NCBI GenBank assembly: GCA_051294375.1
Contig: JBJCIZ010000016.1
Location: forward strand, 31,726 to 95,725
Direction of reading: 5' to 3'
From: Paraspadella gotoi
Lineage: Eukaryota > Chaetognatha
Length of the DNA: 64,000 bases
Notes under the pieces: model-generated
Seen by the model: the letters and a program-made list of their open reading frames with translations, nothing else
Told to the model about the DNA's origin: nothing
Database searches by the model: none
Shown here: positions 34,160-46,019 of the stretch, piece after piece
How positions within the stretch are numbered: the stretch's first letter is position 1
How the letters are laid out: each line of letters begins with the position of its first letter
Program-made: the position numbers and the translations under genes

Positions 34160-34405
34160 CGGCAAAGTTCGAAAATAGATTTTAACATATGGACGATAGG
34201 ACGAATGTAGAGAAAGGTTTTTAAAGCTGTGATTTGTAAAACTGTACCTCACCAAGATACAAAAAAAAATGAATGAGCTATGTCTATAGCTCATTCATTT
34301 TTATTGGTCAGGTACAGTTTTACAAATCACAGCTTTAAAAACCTTTCTCTACATTCGTCCTATCGTCCATATATTAAAATCTATTTTCGAACTTTGTCTG
34401 TAGCC
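34160..34405. mobile_element. Near-perfect 245 bp hairpin (foldback MITE)
   Basis: The left arm (about 34163-34250, with CAAAGTTCGAAAATAGATTT and GGACGATAGGACGAATG) is mirrored almost exactly at about 34311-34402. The 60-base loop holds a second small hairpin (AATGAATGAGCTAT / ATAGCTCATTCATT). No coding content. Very low arm divergence suggests recent origin or strong selection on folding. Confidence 0.8.
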
Positions 34406-34894
34406 AAACTTTAAATTTCTATTCTTTCAAAACACATATTTATTATTTTTTTCATCATTTTGTTTTATAGAAAAGTTAATTTTTTTCTCTTAATTGATCT
34501 GCGAATTCATTGATTTTAAATTCGTATTAGATTAACTTCATTCTCCCATGTTATCAGACTTTTTAAATACAATCCAAATTTATGAGGACCCGAACGCGCT
34601 ATTTTAGTTTACCGCCTCTCCGCTCAATCGTTCGCGGCTTAAATAAAAAGAACTACGAAGCGAGCGCTAGTTCAAATTTAGTGGAACCAAAAAAATTATT
34701 TTTCGATCGCGAATCTGTTTTGCGAAGAGGGACGAAAAAACGGCGGTTTTTGCCTGCATTTCTAAACGCGTTGGCCGATTGACTTGAAATTTTGCATGCG
34801 CAATATTGACATCATTTCCTATCGATCGATATAAAAATATATAGAATAATGCCACGAACGGCGAAACTACATGCATATCTATTGAAATATCGTC
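34406..34894. other. Short frames on both strands, unidentified
   Basis: More balanced sequence with 66- and 69-codon frames on opposite strands (34582-34782 plus, 34667-34876 minus). Neither is recognised. It directly precedes the 500 bp satellite. Confidence 0.3.
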
Positions 34895-37437
34895 TGCCGC
34901 GTGTATTTAACGTTTTATACTTTTTACTTTAGAAAAGTCGCTTTATCGGTGTTTTTTAATTTTTTAACATTGGAAAAAAGTTTGCCGTTTTTTTTAAAGT
35001 TTTTATTTCTTTTTACATTGAAAAAATCGTTTTCTGTAATTTTTAAAGTTTTCATATCTTTTTAGCGAGAAAAAAGTCGTTTTCTGGTGTATTTAACGTT
35101 TTTATCTTTTGAGAGTGAGAGAAAGCTACATAAAATAAAGAGAAAGAGAGAGAGAAGGAGACATAAAAATAAAAGAGAGGAAATTTGTTTGTTTTGATAA
35201 AAAGATATTTAATAACTGTTCCTACCCAATTTTAACAACCTCGATGATGTTATTTGCAGAAGTATTTAATTTTTATTTCTTTTTTTCTTTGAAAATATCG
35301 TTTTCCGGTGTTTTAGAAATTTTTTATCTTTTTACATTGGAAAAAGCGTTTTTCTTTGTTTTTAAATTTGTTATCTTCTTTGGAAATATCGTCTGCGGTG
35401 TATTTAACATTTATTACTTTTTACTTTTAGAAAAGTCGTTTATCGGTGTTTTTAACTCTCTTTTACATTGGAAAAAACGTTTGCCGTTTTTTTTTTTTTA
35501 AGTTTTATTTCTTTTACATTGGAAAAAAATTTTTCTGTTATTTTAAAGTTTTCTATCTTTTACAGGGAAAAAGTCGTTTTCTGGTGTATTTAACGTTTTT
35601 ATCTATTGAGAGTGAGAGAAAGCTACATAAAAATTAAAGAGAAAAGAGAGAGAGAGAGGAGACATAAAAATAAAAGAGAGGAAATTTGTTTGTTTTGATA
35701 AAAGATATTTAATAACTGTCTCACCCAATTTATAACAAATGATGTTATTTGCAGAAAGTATTTAACGTTTTTATTTCTTTTTTCTTTGAAAATATCGTTT
35801 TCCGGTGTTTTAGAAAATTTTTTATCTCTTTTTACATTGGAAAAAGCGTTTTTCTTTGTTTTTAAAGTTTTATTTCTTTGGAAATATCGTCTGCCGCTGT
35901 ATTTAACGTTTTTATCACTTTTTACTTTAGAAAAGTCGTTATCATGTGTTTTTTTAATCTTTTTTACATTGGAAAAAACTTTGCCGGTTTTTTTAAGTTT
36001 TTATTTCTTTTACATTGGAAAAATCGTTTTCTGTTATTTTTAAAGTTTCATATCTTTTTACAGAAGAAAAAGTCGTTTTCTGGTGTATTTAACGTTTTTA
36101 TCTTTTGAGAGTGAGAGAAAGCTACATAAAATTAAAAGAAAAGAGAGAGAGAAAGAGACATAAAAAAAAAGAGAGGAAATTTGTTTGTTTTGATTAAAAA
36201 GATATTTAATAACTGTCCTCACTCCAATTTAAACAACCTCGATGATGTTATTTGCAGAAGTATTTAACGTTTTTATTCTTTTTTCTTTGAAAATATCGTT
36301 TTCCGGTGTTTAGAAATTTTTTATCTCTTTTACATTGGAAAAAGCGTTTTTCTTTGTTTTTAAATGTTATCTTTTTTGGAAATATCGTCTGCCGCTGTAT
36401 TTAACGTTTTTATCACTTTTTACTTTAGAAAAGTCGTTTATCGGTGTTTTTTTATATTTTTTACATTGGAAAAACCGTTCCGTTTTTTTTTAAAGTTTTA
36501 TTTCTTTTTACATGAAAAAATCGTTTTCTTTATTTTTAAAGTTTTCATATCTTTTTACGAGAAAAAGTCGTTTTCTGGTGTATTTAACGTTTTTATATAT
36601 TGAGAGTGAGAGAAAGCTACATAAAATTAAAGAGAAAAGAGAGAAGAGAAGGAGACATAAAAATAAAAAGAAGGAAATTTGTTTGTTTTGATAAAAGATA
36701 TTTAATAACTGTCCTCACCCAATTTAAAACACTCGATGATGTTATTTGCAGAAGTATTTAACGTTTTTATTTCTTTTTTCTTTGAAAATATCGTTTTCCG
36801 GTGTTTTAGAAATTTTTTATCTCTTTTTACATTGGAAAAAGCGTTTTTCTTTGTTTTTAAAGTTGTTATCTCTTTGAAAATATCGTCTGCCGCTGTATTT
36901 AACGTTTTTTATACTTTTTACTTTAGAAAAGTCGTTTATCGGTTTTTTTTATATTTTTTTACATTGGAAAAAACGTTTGCCGTTTTTTTTAAATTTTTAT
37001 TTCTTTTTACATTTAAAAAATCGTTTTCTGTTATTTTTAAAGTTTTCATATCTTTTTACAGAGAAAAAGTCGTTTTCTGGTGTATTTAACGTTTTTATCT
37101 TTGAGAGTGAGAGAAACTACATAAAATTAAAGAGAAAGAGAGAGAGAAGGAGACATAAAAATAAAAGAGAGAAATTTGTTTGTTTTGATAAAAAGATATT
37201 TAATAACTGTCCTCACCCAATTTTAACAACCTCGATGATGTTTATTTGGAGAAGTATTTAACGTTTTTTTTTCTTTTTTCTTTGAAAATATCGTTTTCCG
37301 GTGTTTAGAAATTTTTTATCTCTTTTTACATTGGAAAAAGCGTTTTTCTTTGTTTTTAAAGTTGTTATCTCTTTGGAATATCGTCTGCCGTGTATTTAAC
37401 ATTTTATTATTTTTTACTTTAGAAAAGTCGTTTATCG
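34895..37437 (+). repeat. Tandem satellite, monomer of about 500 bp, about five units
   Basis: The anchor CTCGATGATGTTATTTGCAG recurs near 35239, 35742, 36239, 36733 and 37231, spaced 494-503 bp. Each unit is built from about seven diverged 60 bp subunits of the type GAAAA-CGTTT-GT-TTTTAA-GTTTTTAT-CTTTTTACATTG, plus one GA-rich segment. The Phe-rich frames inside are chance products of the T-rich strand. The array ends abruptly at the LTR at 37438. Confidence 0.9.
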
Positions 37438-37843
37438 TGTAGAAATGGGTAAATTTGATCTTTCTATGCCTATGATTTTATTCCCTGCGTTTCTAGGAGA
37501 TGATTAGAACTTGGATAATCATAAAGGGCAAAAACCCATATTGTAATGATAATCCAATGCACAAAGTAGTGACAAAGAGAGAGCGCAGTTCAAATCCTAA
37601 AAAGGGGCAAAAATGTAGTGGGGTGAGGACAGAAAAATCCCTAACTATTACAATCTCTTACTGGTACTCCTATCCAAACTCGCAGGCTTCAACAAAATGG
37701 CAGCAAAATAATTCCTCCAAAAATCCTCAAGAAAGCGCTGAGGAATCGGAATCACTAAACGGATTTTCTAGGCAAGGTTGTTGACAAAAGAGCAACGCTA
37801 ATTTCCCGATTCCTTAGCACTCGGTGGCAGAGGCTCGCGCACA
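37438..37843 (-). repeat. BEL/Pao LTR copy 1 (minus, 3' LTR type)
   Basis: On the minus strand it starts TGTGCGCGAGCC and ends ACCCATTTCTACA. Immediately upstream on that strand is a polypurine tract (CCGGGGGGAG, 37853-37844), as expected before a 3' LTR. It aligns along its length with the LTRs at 39359 (inverse) and 62116 (same strand), with many small indels. Confidence 0.75.
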
Positions 37844-38835
37844 CTCCCCCCGGTGGTCTCACCACCAGAAGAAGTCGCGAGCGTCCGCCTGCCTAACTTT
37901 CATTTCAAATCATTTCAACTTTGGACTTGTAGTATCAGCTTCGATAACTGCCCCAAATTTCCCCCCTCTGATTTCCCAGGCTTTGTTCAAGATCTTGCCG
38001 TCCCGCTGTTACCACCATCTGCGATCTCGCTATTGCCGCGCCGTTTGTTCACGATCTTGACGTGCTCCGACGTCGCCATTACCGCAAAGTTCCTCCCCCC
38101 ATTAAACATTCCCAACTAACCGCCCCCTTTCTTCTCCAAGACTGCATGCTCCATCTGGTTCACCAAACATTTGCTGTCGTCCCGAATTCCTCGACGGCAT
38201 AGGGAAGCTGCGTCTTGTTGATCATTCTCGTCTCGGCAGAGTTGAATTCTGCTGACGACAATTAGCTGGTGCTTGACGTGAATGAATTGTTTGACAATCC
38301 TTCTCGACTATCTAGAGTGAATGGAATCTAGGCAAGATGTCTAGCTCACTAAATCTGTCTGACCTCCCCCATGTTTGGTGGGACTGATGCTGCTAGCTCA
38401 ATTAATTAACTGTTCAATTATATTTTAATATGTCTATTACTACTTTTCTTGATCTAATTTTCAAAGTTTCAAAAATTCATTGAGCTTTCTACTTGCAAAT
38501 AAATACTGTTCAATAATCTATGTACATCAATTAGTACTAAAAAACGTGACCACCATAAAGCGAATTCATTCGTGTTTCGATTTTTAAAAAAAATAATTCT
38601 TAGTTCAAATAAACTTCAATCAGACAAAAGATTTTCCTCTGCGCTGCAGTCGCAGATCCAATCAATAAATATTCAATTTTACGCTTTTCTAATCATAAGT
38701 TTCCGGTAAGTTTTGAGTCTAACCTTCATGGCAGGCCTCACCATGATGGTTAGAAGAGAAAGATGACGAAAAAGGACAGGAAGACGAAACAATACAAATG
38801 GACGACGTCGTCAACATACTACAAAAATATTGGGG
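37844..38835 (-). other. Probable internal remnant of a minus-strand BEL/Pao element
   Basis: The polypurine tract at 37844 implies that element sequence continues to the right. The first 280 bp are GC-rich with short frames on both strands; none shows a recognised domain. The remainder is AT-richer and uninformative. Confidence 0.35.
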
Positions 38836-38839
38836 TATG

Positions 38840-39145
38840 GATGCCCCTCCAAGAAAGGTCTCATCAGGGTCTTTTCAGCCCTGTTATCTTTCGAGAGATA
38901 AGTCACATCAGGGTTTTTAAGCCCATTCAACTTTCGAGATAAAAAAACAAATTAAATAAGTCACAGCAGGGTTTATCCGCCCCTGTTGACTATCGAGATA
39001 AAAAAATAAATAAGTCACAGCAGGGTTTATCTGCCCTGTTGATTATTGAGATAAAAAAAAGAAGTTACATCAGGGTTTTTAAGCCCTGTCAACTTTCGAG
39101 ATTAAAAAAAATTAAATAAGTCACAGCAGGGTTTATCTGCCCTGT
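38840..39145 (+). repeat. 60 bp satellite (short array)
   Basis: About five units of the pattern TCACAGCAGGGTTTATCTGC, CCTGTTGAC, TATCGAGATAAAAAA. The same satellite, inverted and longer, lies at 43205-43888 inside the plus-strand BEL/Pao element. Each unit contains a CAGGG...CCCTG-type dyad. Confidence 0.85.
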
Positions 39146-39358
39146 TGGGAACGCATTAGACCATCATTTCGGTCGACCCATGTATTGATCGACACATCGG
39201 GGCTAGCGGCAAATAGCAGTCCGGCCACGTCCACTCATACCCATGCAAGCGGCGACATCCGAGCCCACGCAGCCAGCCGGCTACTAGCAACTCCGAACAA
39301 CAAAATAGAGACGTCGCTGAAGGATTAGATTTACGCAAGGCTTTTTAGCTGCCGCATA

Positions 39359-39773
39359 TGTGCGCGAGCCTCTGCCACGCGTGGCTAAGGAATCGGGAAA
39401 TTAGAACGTTGGTGTTTTTGTATCCACAACCTTGCCGTAGAAATATCTTTTATGTATTCCCGATTTCCTCAGCGCTTTCATTTGAGGATTTTTTGGCTAG
39501 GAATTATTCTTGCTGCACATTTTGTTAGAAGCCCGTTGGAAGTTCCGAGAGATTGTGAGATTTATGGCTGCCCATCCTACTCATTGCTCTCTTAGATGGA
39601 TTGACTCCGCGCTCTCTCTTTGTCATTACGCTTTTGCATTGGATTATCCATTACCATATGCGAGTGTTTTGCCCTTTATGATTATCCAAGTCTTCTAATC
39701 AATCTCCTAGAAAACGCATGGAATAAGAATCATAGGCATAGAAAAGATCCAGCAAGTTACCCATTGCTCTACA
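39359..39773 (+). repeat. BEL/Pao LTR copy 2 (plus, 5' LTR)
   Basis: Begins TGTGCGCGAGCCTCTGCCAC and ends ACCCATTGCTCTACA, 415 bp. No polypurine tract precedes it, and coding regions of a BEL/Pao element follow on the same strand, so this is a 5' LTR. It contains the CCTCAGCGCTTTCATTTGAGG hairpin that the other copies share in degraded form. Confidence 0.75.
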
Positions 39774-42240
39774 GTCAATACTGATCCTAAAACTTTACAA
39801 ACTCTAAGCGTTGAAACGGGTAAAGTCTGATCACCTACCTTCGGTTGTAAGCTGCCGCCGAGGTCGGACGCCTCGAAGGGTAGGTAATTTAAGGAACGAC
39901 ACAGCAAGGCTGTCTGAGTCCAAGTGCTGGTTGACAGACACTTTGGATCTTTGATAGCTGATAGATCTCTTGGGCTTAATTGATAAAATTCTAAACAAGT
40001 CCGGACTTAAACCAGAGTTTAATCCAGACGTTTAGGTGCCACGGTTCGAGGGATCTCAAGCTGTGAAGATTTTTGCTGATCTATGCCAAGATTCCTTTTG
40101 GGTACACCGTCTTTAATGGATAGGATTATTTTAATGATAAAACTTACAATTATGCGAAAGGAGAAAGTTAAGAAATTTATTGTTTAATGAATGAAACAAA
40201 ACGAGTTTGAGAGCTTTAATTGAAAGGCATCGAGTTGCCCCGAAGTTTGGATCCCGACGTCCGGAACAGGTTTAGAGGCAGTCTGGTGCCGATGGAGCAA
40301 GTCCGAGTTTCGTGTCGTCTGTTTTATCGGAATTCATGTCGTGTTCTATCCTGTTTTTTGAAGCGATAGAGTAAATTGCTATATTAGATCCTAGACCATA
40401 TTAAATTCCGCACCATTATATTGTTTCTCGGTTAGTTGCCACTGTCTATTTATCTCGTTGACCGCCGTATCTGCTAGATGGAAGGGTCATTTAATTGATG
40501 GTTGTAGAAGGTGGAAAAGGCGAGGAAAGGGATGCTGACAAATGTGTATCGCGTCGGCGAGTACGGTCTCTGGTCCCAAACCCCGCTTTCCGTTTTTCTC
40601 CGCAGGTCCGTCCTTGACCTCTTCCTCAGCTCCTTCTCCTCCGTCCTATTGCTTCAAACCAGTGTTTCTTTCTCTCCGCCGCCGCCTCCAAAATTCGGCG
40701 TGTTTCTAATCGTTCTGCTGACAATCTCTTCGCCGCAGCGGTCACGATTCTGCGGCATTTCTAACGCTAGGGAGGAGCCGTCATTCTCATCCAAATAACT
40801 CGGTAACCTCCGTGACGCATCGATTCGCCGTTCGAACAGAAAGGAGACTACAAAGGTTCAGCGAATAAGCGAGCTGAGATTGATCGATCAAAAGAAATTG
40901 CAAATTTTGCAATTGGAAAAAATTGAGTAGAAAGAATCGCTTGAAAAATAAAATTAAGTCTGGAACGTCGAACGCAAAAGCTGAATTGAAAATTGAAAGG
41001 CGAAAATATAACCAAATGGATCAGAGATTAGAAAGATCTCGCTGAAGTATGTTTCAACGAATACTTCTAGCTGCAAACAACGGGTTACACCGATGGGAGG
41101 ATCGCACGAATGGCTCGCGTCATCGAACTCGCCGGTCCGTAGTTAAAACAAGTCCGTGTTGTTTCTAGGCGACGCTCGAAGGAGTTGAAAAAGACAGTCT
41201 GTCTGTTCTGCGACTGCAGTTGATTTTGCCTCCCACCCAAGATCTAATTCTTATGTGTCTCAGCAAGGTGTTTCCGGTGCGTTTCAGAGTGCTTCGCGCG
41301 TCTGATTTTTCGCCACAAACGAGCGGTTACGGAAGAATTTTTCATAAGGCAGTCCCATTATCCACACAGACAGGCACAGTTGGGACCGAACTGAAGGCCC
41401 GATGGACCATTTGCCCAGCTTTGTTCCACTTCAGACCAACATCTAGCTTTCACGATGATGCATCAGAGGAGGCCCAAATTAAAGATTTAATTGGTAAGGA
41501 CAAGGAGGAGATTTGATTTTTGAAGAGCCAGTTTGAATTTGTTTAACTCTTTTAGCCTAAGTATTGTTGGAGGGTGAACTGATCAGATGTTAATGAGTGA
41601 GATAAGGAGAGTATTTTGATTGGAGATGCTGCGCATGTATAATATCACAATATGAGGGCCTCAGAGTTGATTTCACTGCGGGCGCTAAAAAAAAGATAAA
41701 GTCTTTCGTCGTCTGTATATTATGGCGTAAGGTTTCGGAAGGCCTTGAGAGTTGAGTTTGGAAGAAAAAACTTACACGCGCCACCAAATGTTGGAAGAGC
41801 TTTTGAGGGGACCCAAGATTTCAAAACAGGGATTGTTGCTGGCGCTTAGAACCTTTGCTTTCTCGAAATTGGAGAAGTGTTTCATTATTCGTGCGGTTGC
41901 AGAATAAGAGGGAGGCGACTTTTCCACTTTAGAAACTGATACCGCGCGGAGATTGTTCTCAAAAATTGGCGCTGTTCTTAGCACCAGACTTGGTTGCCAA
42001 AGAGGGATGATCGATTCGGATGGAAGTGTTGCAGCAGCTGCGCCTGACAGATGGACTTTATCAGATGAAGAGATGAAGTTTGATGCATTTGTTACTTATT
42101 AAGAAAGCTCTGAAGGTTAATGAAAGGAAAGCAACTTTGTTAGGAACCGAGATTTCTGTTGTGATGGGCTCATACGACTCCAGTGACATACAGTCAGCTC
42201 AGATTAATTTGTTTTAATAGTTAATCAAGCATCAATTCGA
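39774..42240 (+). pseudogene. BEL/Pao 5' leader and gag, frameshifted
   Basis: This segment is the inverse homologue of 60417-62115. Coding-like parts include a Lys/Glu-rich coiled-coil region around 40860-41030 (best read in the minus-strand copy) and frames at 41220-41516, with PPTQ and an acidic end. Many indels separate it from its partner, so no full frame survives. Gag would form the particle core; nothing here is intact. Confidence 0.6.
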
Positions 42241-42479
42241 GATGAATTTACTTAGTTAACGCCTTATTCTCAATTTGTTTTGACAAGTGAAAATTCATTA
42301 TGAAAAATTTTTTTTTTGGAACGAAGTTGATATTTGATTTACTTTGTTAAAAAAAAAAAAAATTTCTGAGAGCTGATGAATGCCTGATTTTTATTATTGT
42401 AATCTGTCAAATTTTGGGCATAATCAGTATGATTATATATTAATTAAGAACTTGAACGCGATTGCATTTTGTTTTCAGT

Positions 42480-42850
42480 ATGATCAGCCGTCGGGCTGAG
42501 CTTTTATTTTTATTTATATTTTTACGTCAAGCCAGCGGAGCTTTTTTAAGATGATCCAGCTGGCGAGCTGAGCTTTATATTAAATTTTATGATCAAGCAG
42601 GCGGGCTGTTTTTAAGATTATGATCCAGCTGGCGAGCTGAGCTTTTTTAAGATTTAATGATCCAGCTGCTGAGCTGAGCTTTTTAAAGATTAATGATCCA
42701 GCTCGAGCTGAGCTTTTTTTAAGATTAATGATCAGCTGAGCGAGCTGAGCTTTTTTAAGATGATCCAGCTGACGAGCTGAGCTTTATTAAATTTTAACGA
42801 TCAAGCGGGCGGGCTTACTTCTTAAAATTAAGATTGATCCAGCCGTCGGC
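42480..42850 (+). repeat. Satellite of about 40 bp, about eight units
   Basis: Units read GATCCAGCTGGCGAGCTGAG then CTTTTTTAAGAT with variable length. The core CAGCTGGCGAGCTGAGCT is rich in AGCT dyads, so each unit can fold. Confidence 0.85.
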
Positions 42851-43204
42851 TGATTTTATTTGTTTTTTTTTTTAGATTGGATGGCAGTGGCAATAACAAA
42901 TTTACGCATATTACTGAAGTATAATCATTATTACATTAGAAATAAATACTGTCTGATTGTGAACTCACCCTCGTCTAAGGAAGTTTGATTTGTTGTCTAA
43001 TGTCATTGTCCTCAAAGTTTTTGAGATTTAAATAATGTCGGCGGATAAACATTGTGATCCAGAATAACTTGTTCCGGATATTTGTCTAGTGATTTTAATT
43101 ATGAATTTGAATACCATGATGATTGTGGTATATTTTCGTTCCCAAGACTAACAATCTTGGCTATTTTCGTTCCCGAAGACTAACATCTTGGCATATTTGT
43201 CGGA

Positions 43205-43887
43205 GTCTTACATTGAATAGACTCAATTTGTTGAGTTCACAGGGCGGACATACCTGATGGAACTTAAAGAACCATTTCTTTCTGATAGTCAACAGGCGAG
43301 ATAAACCCTGATGTGACTTAATTTTATTTTTTTTATCTCGATAGTCAACTAGGGCAGATAACCCATGATGTGACTTATTATTTTTTTTTATCTCGATAGT
43401 CAACAGGGCGATAAACCCTGCTGTGACTTATTTAATTTTTTTTATTCTCGATATGTCAACAGGGCGGATAAACCCTGCTGTGAACTTATTTATTTTTCTT
43501 TTCTTGATAGTCAACAGGGCGATAAACCCTGTGTGACTTAATTATTTTTTTTATCTCGATAGTCACAGGGCAGATTAAACCCCTATTGTACGTTATTAAT
43601 TTTTTTTATCTCGATAGTCAACAGGGCGGATAAACCCTGTGTGACTTATTATTTTTTCTTCTCGATAGTCAACAGGGTGGATAAATCCTGATGTGACTTA
43701 TTTTTTTTTTATCTCGATAGTCAAGCGGCAGGATAACCCTGCTGTGACTTATTAATTTTTTATCTCGAAAGTTGACGAGGCGTTAAAACCTAGTGCTAAC
43801 TTTTTTTTATTTTTTTTATGTCTGTAGTCGAACAGGGCAGGATATAAACCCTGCTGTGACTTATTTATTTCTTTCTCGATAGTCAAT
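43205..43887 (-). repeat. 60 bp satellite (longer, inverted array)
   Basis: About eleven units of GATAGTCAACAGGGCGGATA, AACCCTG, TGTGACTTA and a T-rich linker. It is the inverse of the array at 38840-39145. Indels in nearly every unit suggest low consensus quality or real decay. Confidence 0.85.
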
Positions 43888-43912
43888 NNNNNNNNNNNNN
43901 NNNNNNNNNNNN
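43888..43912. other. Assembly gap (25 N)
   Basis: N run at the end of the 60 bp satellite, next to an inverted gag fragment. Confidence 0.99.
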
Positions 43913-44779
43913 ATTGTGATATTATAATCGCAGCATCTCCATCAAAATACTCTCTTATCTCACTCATTAACATCTGATCATTCACTCCAACAATATTAGC
44001 TAAAGAGTTTGAAAGCAGTTGAATTTGTTTAACTCTTTAGCTAATATTGTTTGGGGTGATGAGATCCAATATTGATGAGTGACGTGGGTATTCTATGTGA
44101 GATGCCGCGATTATAATAATCCACAATATGAGGCTTCAAGTGATTTCCTGGCGCTAAAAGGTTCGGAAGGCTTTGAGGGAGGCTCGGGGGAAAATTACAC
44201 GCCCACCAAATGTTGGGGCCATTGCGGGGACCTCCAGATTTCTGACAGGGATTTTGCTTGGCGCTAAGAACTTTGTTCTCGAAATGGAGAAGTTTCATAA
44301 TTCGTGCGAGTTAAGAAAACTAAGAAGGAAGTGACCTTTCCACTTATAGAAACTACCCGGGAAGATTGTTTCAAAAAAAGTTGCCTTTCTTAAGCGCACT
44401 TAGGTGGAAAGAGGATGATCGATTCGGAATGGGAAGTGTTTGCAGAGTGATGGAGATGGCTTATCCGATGAGAGATAAGTTTTGATGCTTTGTTAACTTC
44501 ATTAAGAAAGCTCTTGAAGGTTTTAAATGAATTAGGAAAGCAACTTTGTTAGGGAACCGAGAACTCTGCCTGTAACAAGTCATAGCGACTCAGAGGCGCT
44601 CAGCCTCGGGACAATCATATTTAATCGTAATCAAGCATCAATTCGATTAGTGGAACAACCGCAGTCCGCCGCGAATTCCACTCACCCTATCGCGTCAACC
44701 CATACTAAGGTCTAAAGATCATAAAGCTACGCTGTCGCCGCCGCGTCCATTTCCCAAATCGAATTCCTGATCCTAAATA

Positions 44780-45720
44780 ATCACGCACCACGTGTTCCGA
44801 CGACAACCGAAGTGTAAGTTTTGTGAGCAAACGTCATTATATCGGAAATTGTGATGTTTCTTTCCCTTGCTCATGATGCTAGAGTTGCTTGGATGAAGGA
44901 AAAGGTTTTATGCTTTTTGTGTTTTGAAGAGCCATGTTGCTACAACTTGTCTGAAGCTCTCCTTGGATGCCCAAATGCTGGAGGAAGGAATAACGTGGCT
45001 TTTCACTCTGCAGATGCTGCTCATGGTGGTGCAGAGTCTCCTGACTCGCGCAGCATACGGCCACGACGGAAGGGTTTCGTCCAATCGTTGCCCAGTGAGT
45101 GTTTCAATGGATTCAAAGAGACGTGTGGTCGTGTATGCCAATGCGAGCTTGGTGATAGTGGCGTCGAAATCGAGAGTCTGCTCCGTACATACTAGGAGTT
45201 GGTAGTCATTGGATTACAAACCTTACACTGAATAGTGTTCACATGAGAATCTTTACTACATATCCAATTCAGTCATCGAAAACAACGCTGGCGCGAATTA
45301 TGTTGAGCGTTTAATGGATTTCGAAACCCCTATGATGACTTCTTATTTCCTGTGGATATCATAAAGGTCCGTTAGTTGGTGCAGTCCACTTGGAACAAAA
45401 CTGAGTATCAAGAACTCTCAGAGCCATGTAAGAATGCTGATATCATTGATTATGTACATCAATAAATGATGTTGGTGTTAGAATTGGGAAAAGTGGCGTG
45501 GAAATTGATTCTTTGGACGCTCGCTGGACGGCGTACTTGGGTTTGAGGGGAAACGAGAGTTGGCCCAGAGGGATACCCCAGTTGCCCTTAACAACCCGTT
45601 TTTTGAGGCTGGAACTCTTGGTAGGTCTGTAAAGAGTGAGAATGAGACTGCCAGACTAACTGTGAAGTTGTTGTTTGCTATAACACAATGTCCAGAATAT
45701 TGAGCATGTTGGAATTTTTG
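44780..45720 (+). pseudogene. BEL/Pao gag zinc knuckles and putative protease region, frameshifted
   Basis: Reading across frames gives KCKFCEQ, then AWMKEKVLCFLCFE, then CPNAGGRNNVAFHSADAAHG. These match the spaced Cys/His knuckles and linker (W-x-K-x-LCF-C and C-x-H) that precede the protease in BEL/Pao polyproteins. The stretch to 45720 should then hold the aspartic protease; I see no certain DTG or DSG motif. Confidence 0.6.
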
Positions 45721-46019
45721 ATAGCTTCAAATGTATCAGCATGATGTCGTAGGCTTCGTGGTGAATGAGAGGGTATCCTTCGAGGTTCAGCTCCATTGCT
45801 CAAGTCTGTTTGCAATTAAAACAATTGGAGAAGGCATTTATTTCAACAGGAAACGGCCACTATGTGCACCATCGCCCTTGAAGAATGGTCGTGAAAAACT
45901 GCGGATATGTTTAAATCATGTCGGATGAGCAACTGAATGCAACAAAAAAAAGTCGAATCGAAAAACTGCTCATAAGATGAGGAAAAGATTTGGTTTTGAG
46001 GGATGTGTATTTAAAACAA

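Larger units (their letters stand above)
41530..44640. repeat. Duplicated gag segment flanking satellites
   Basis: About 700 bp at 41530-42230 (with GCGCCACCAAATGTTGGA and a GAGAAGTGTTTCAT word) recurs in direct orientation at about 44020-44640. A third, inverted piece at 43913-44005 mirrors 41545-41650 and forms a hairpin with the start of the second copy. An N gap separates the satellite from this hairpin. Confidence 0.7.

Noticed and set aside
34895-37437. Family of Phe-rich membrane proteins (frames of 60-117 codons)
   Set aside because: All arise from the T-rich strand of a tandem satellite, and frames shift between units.
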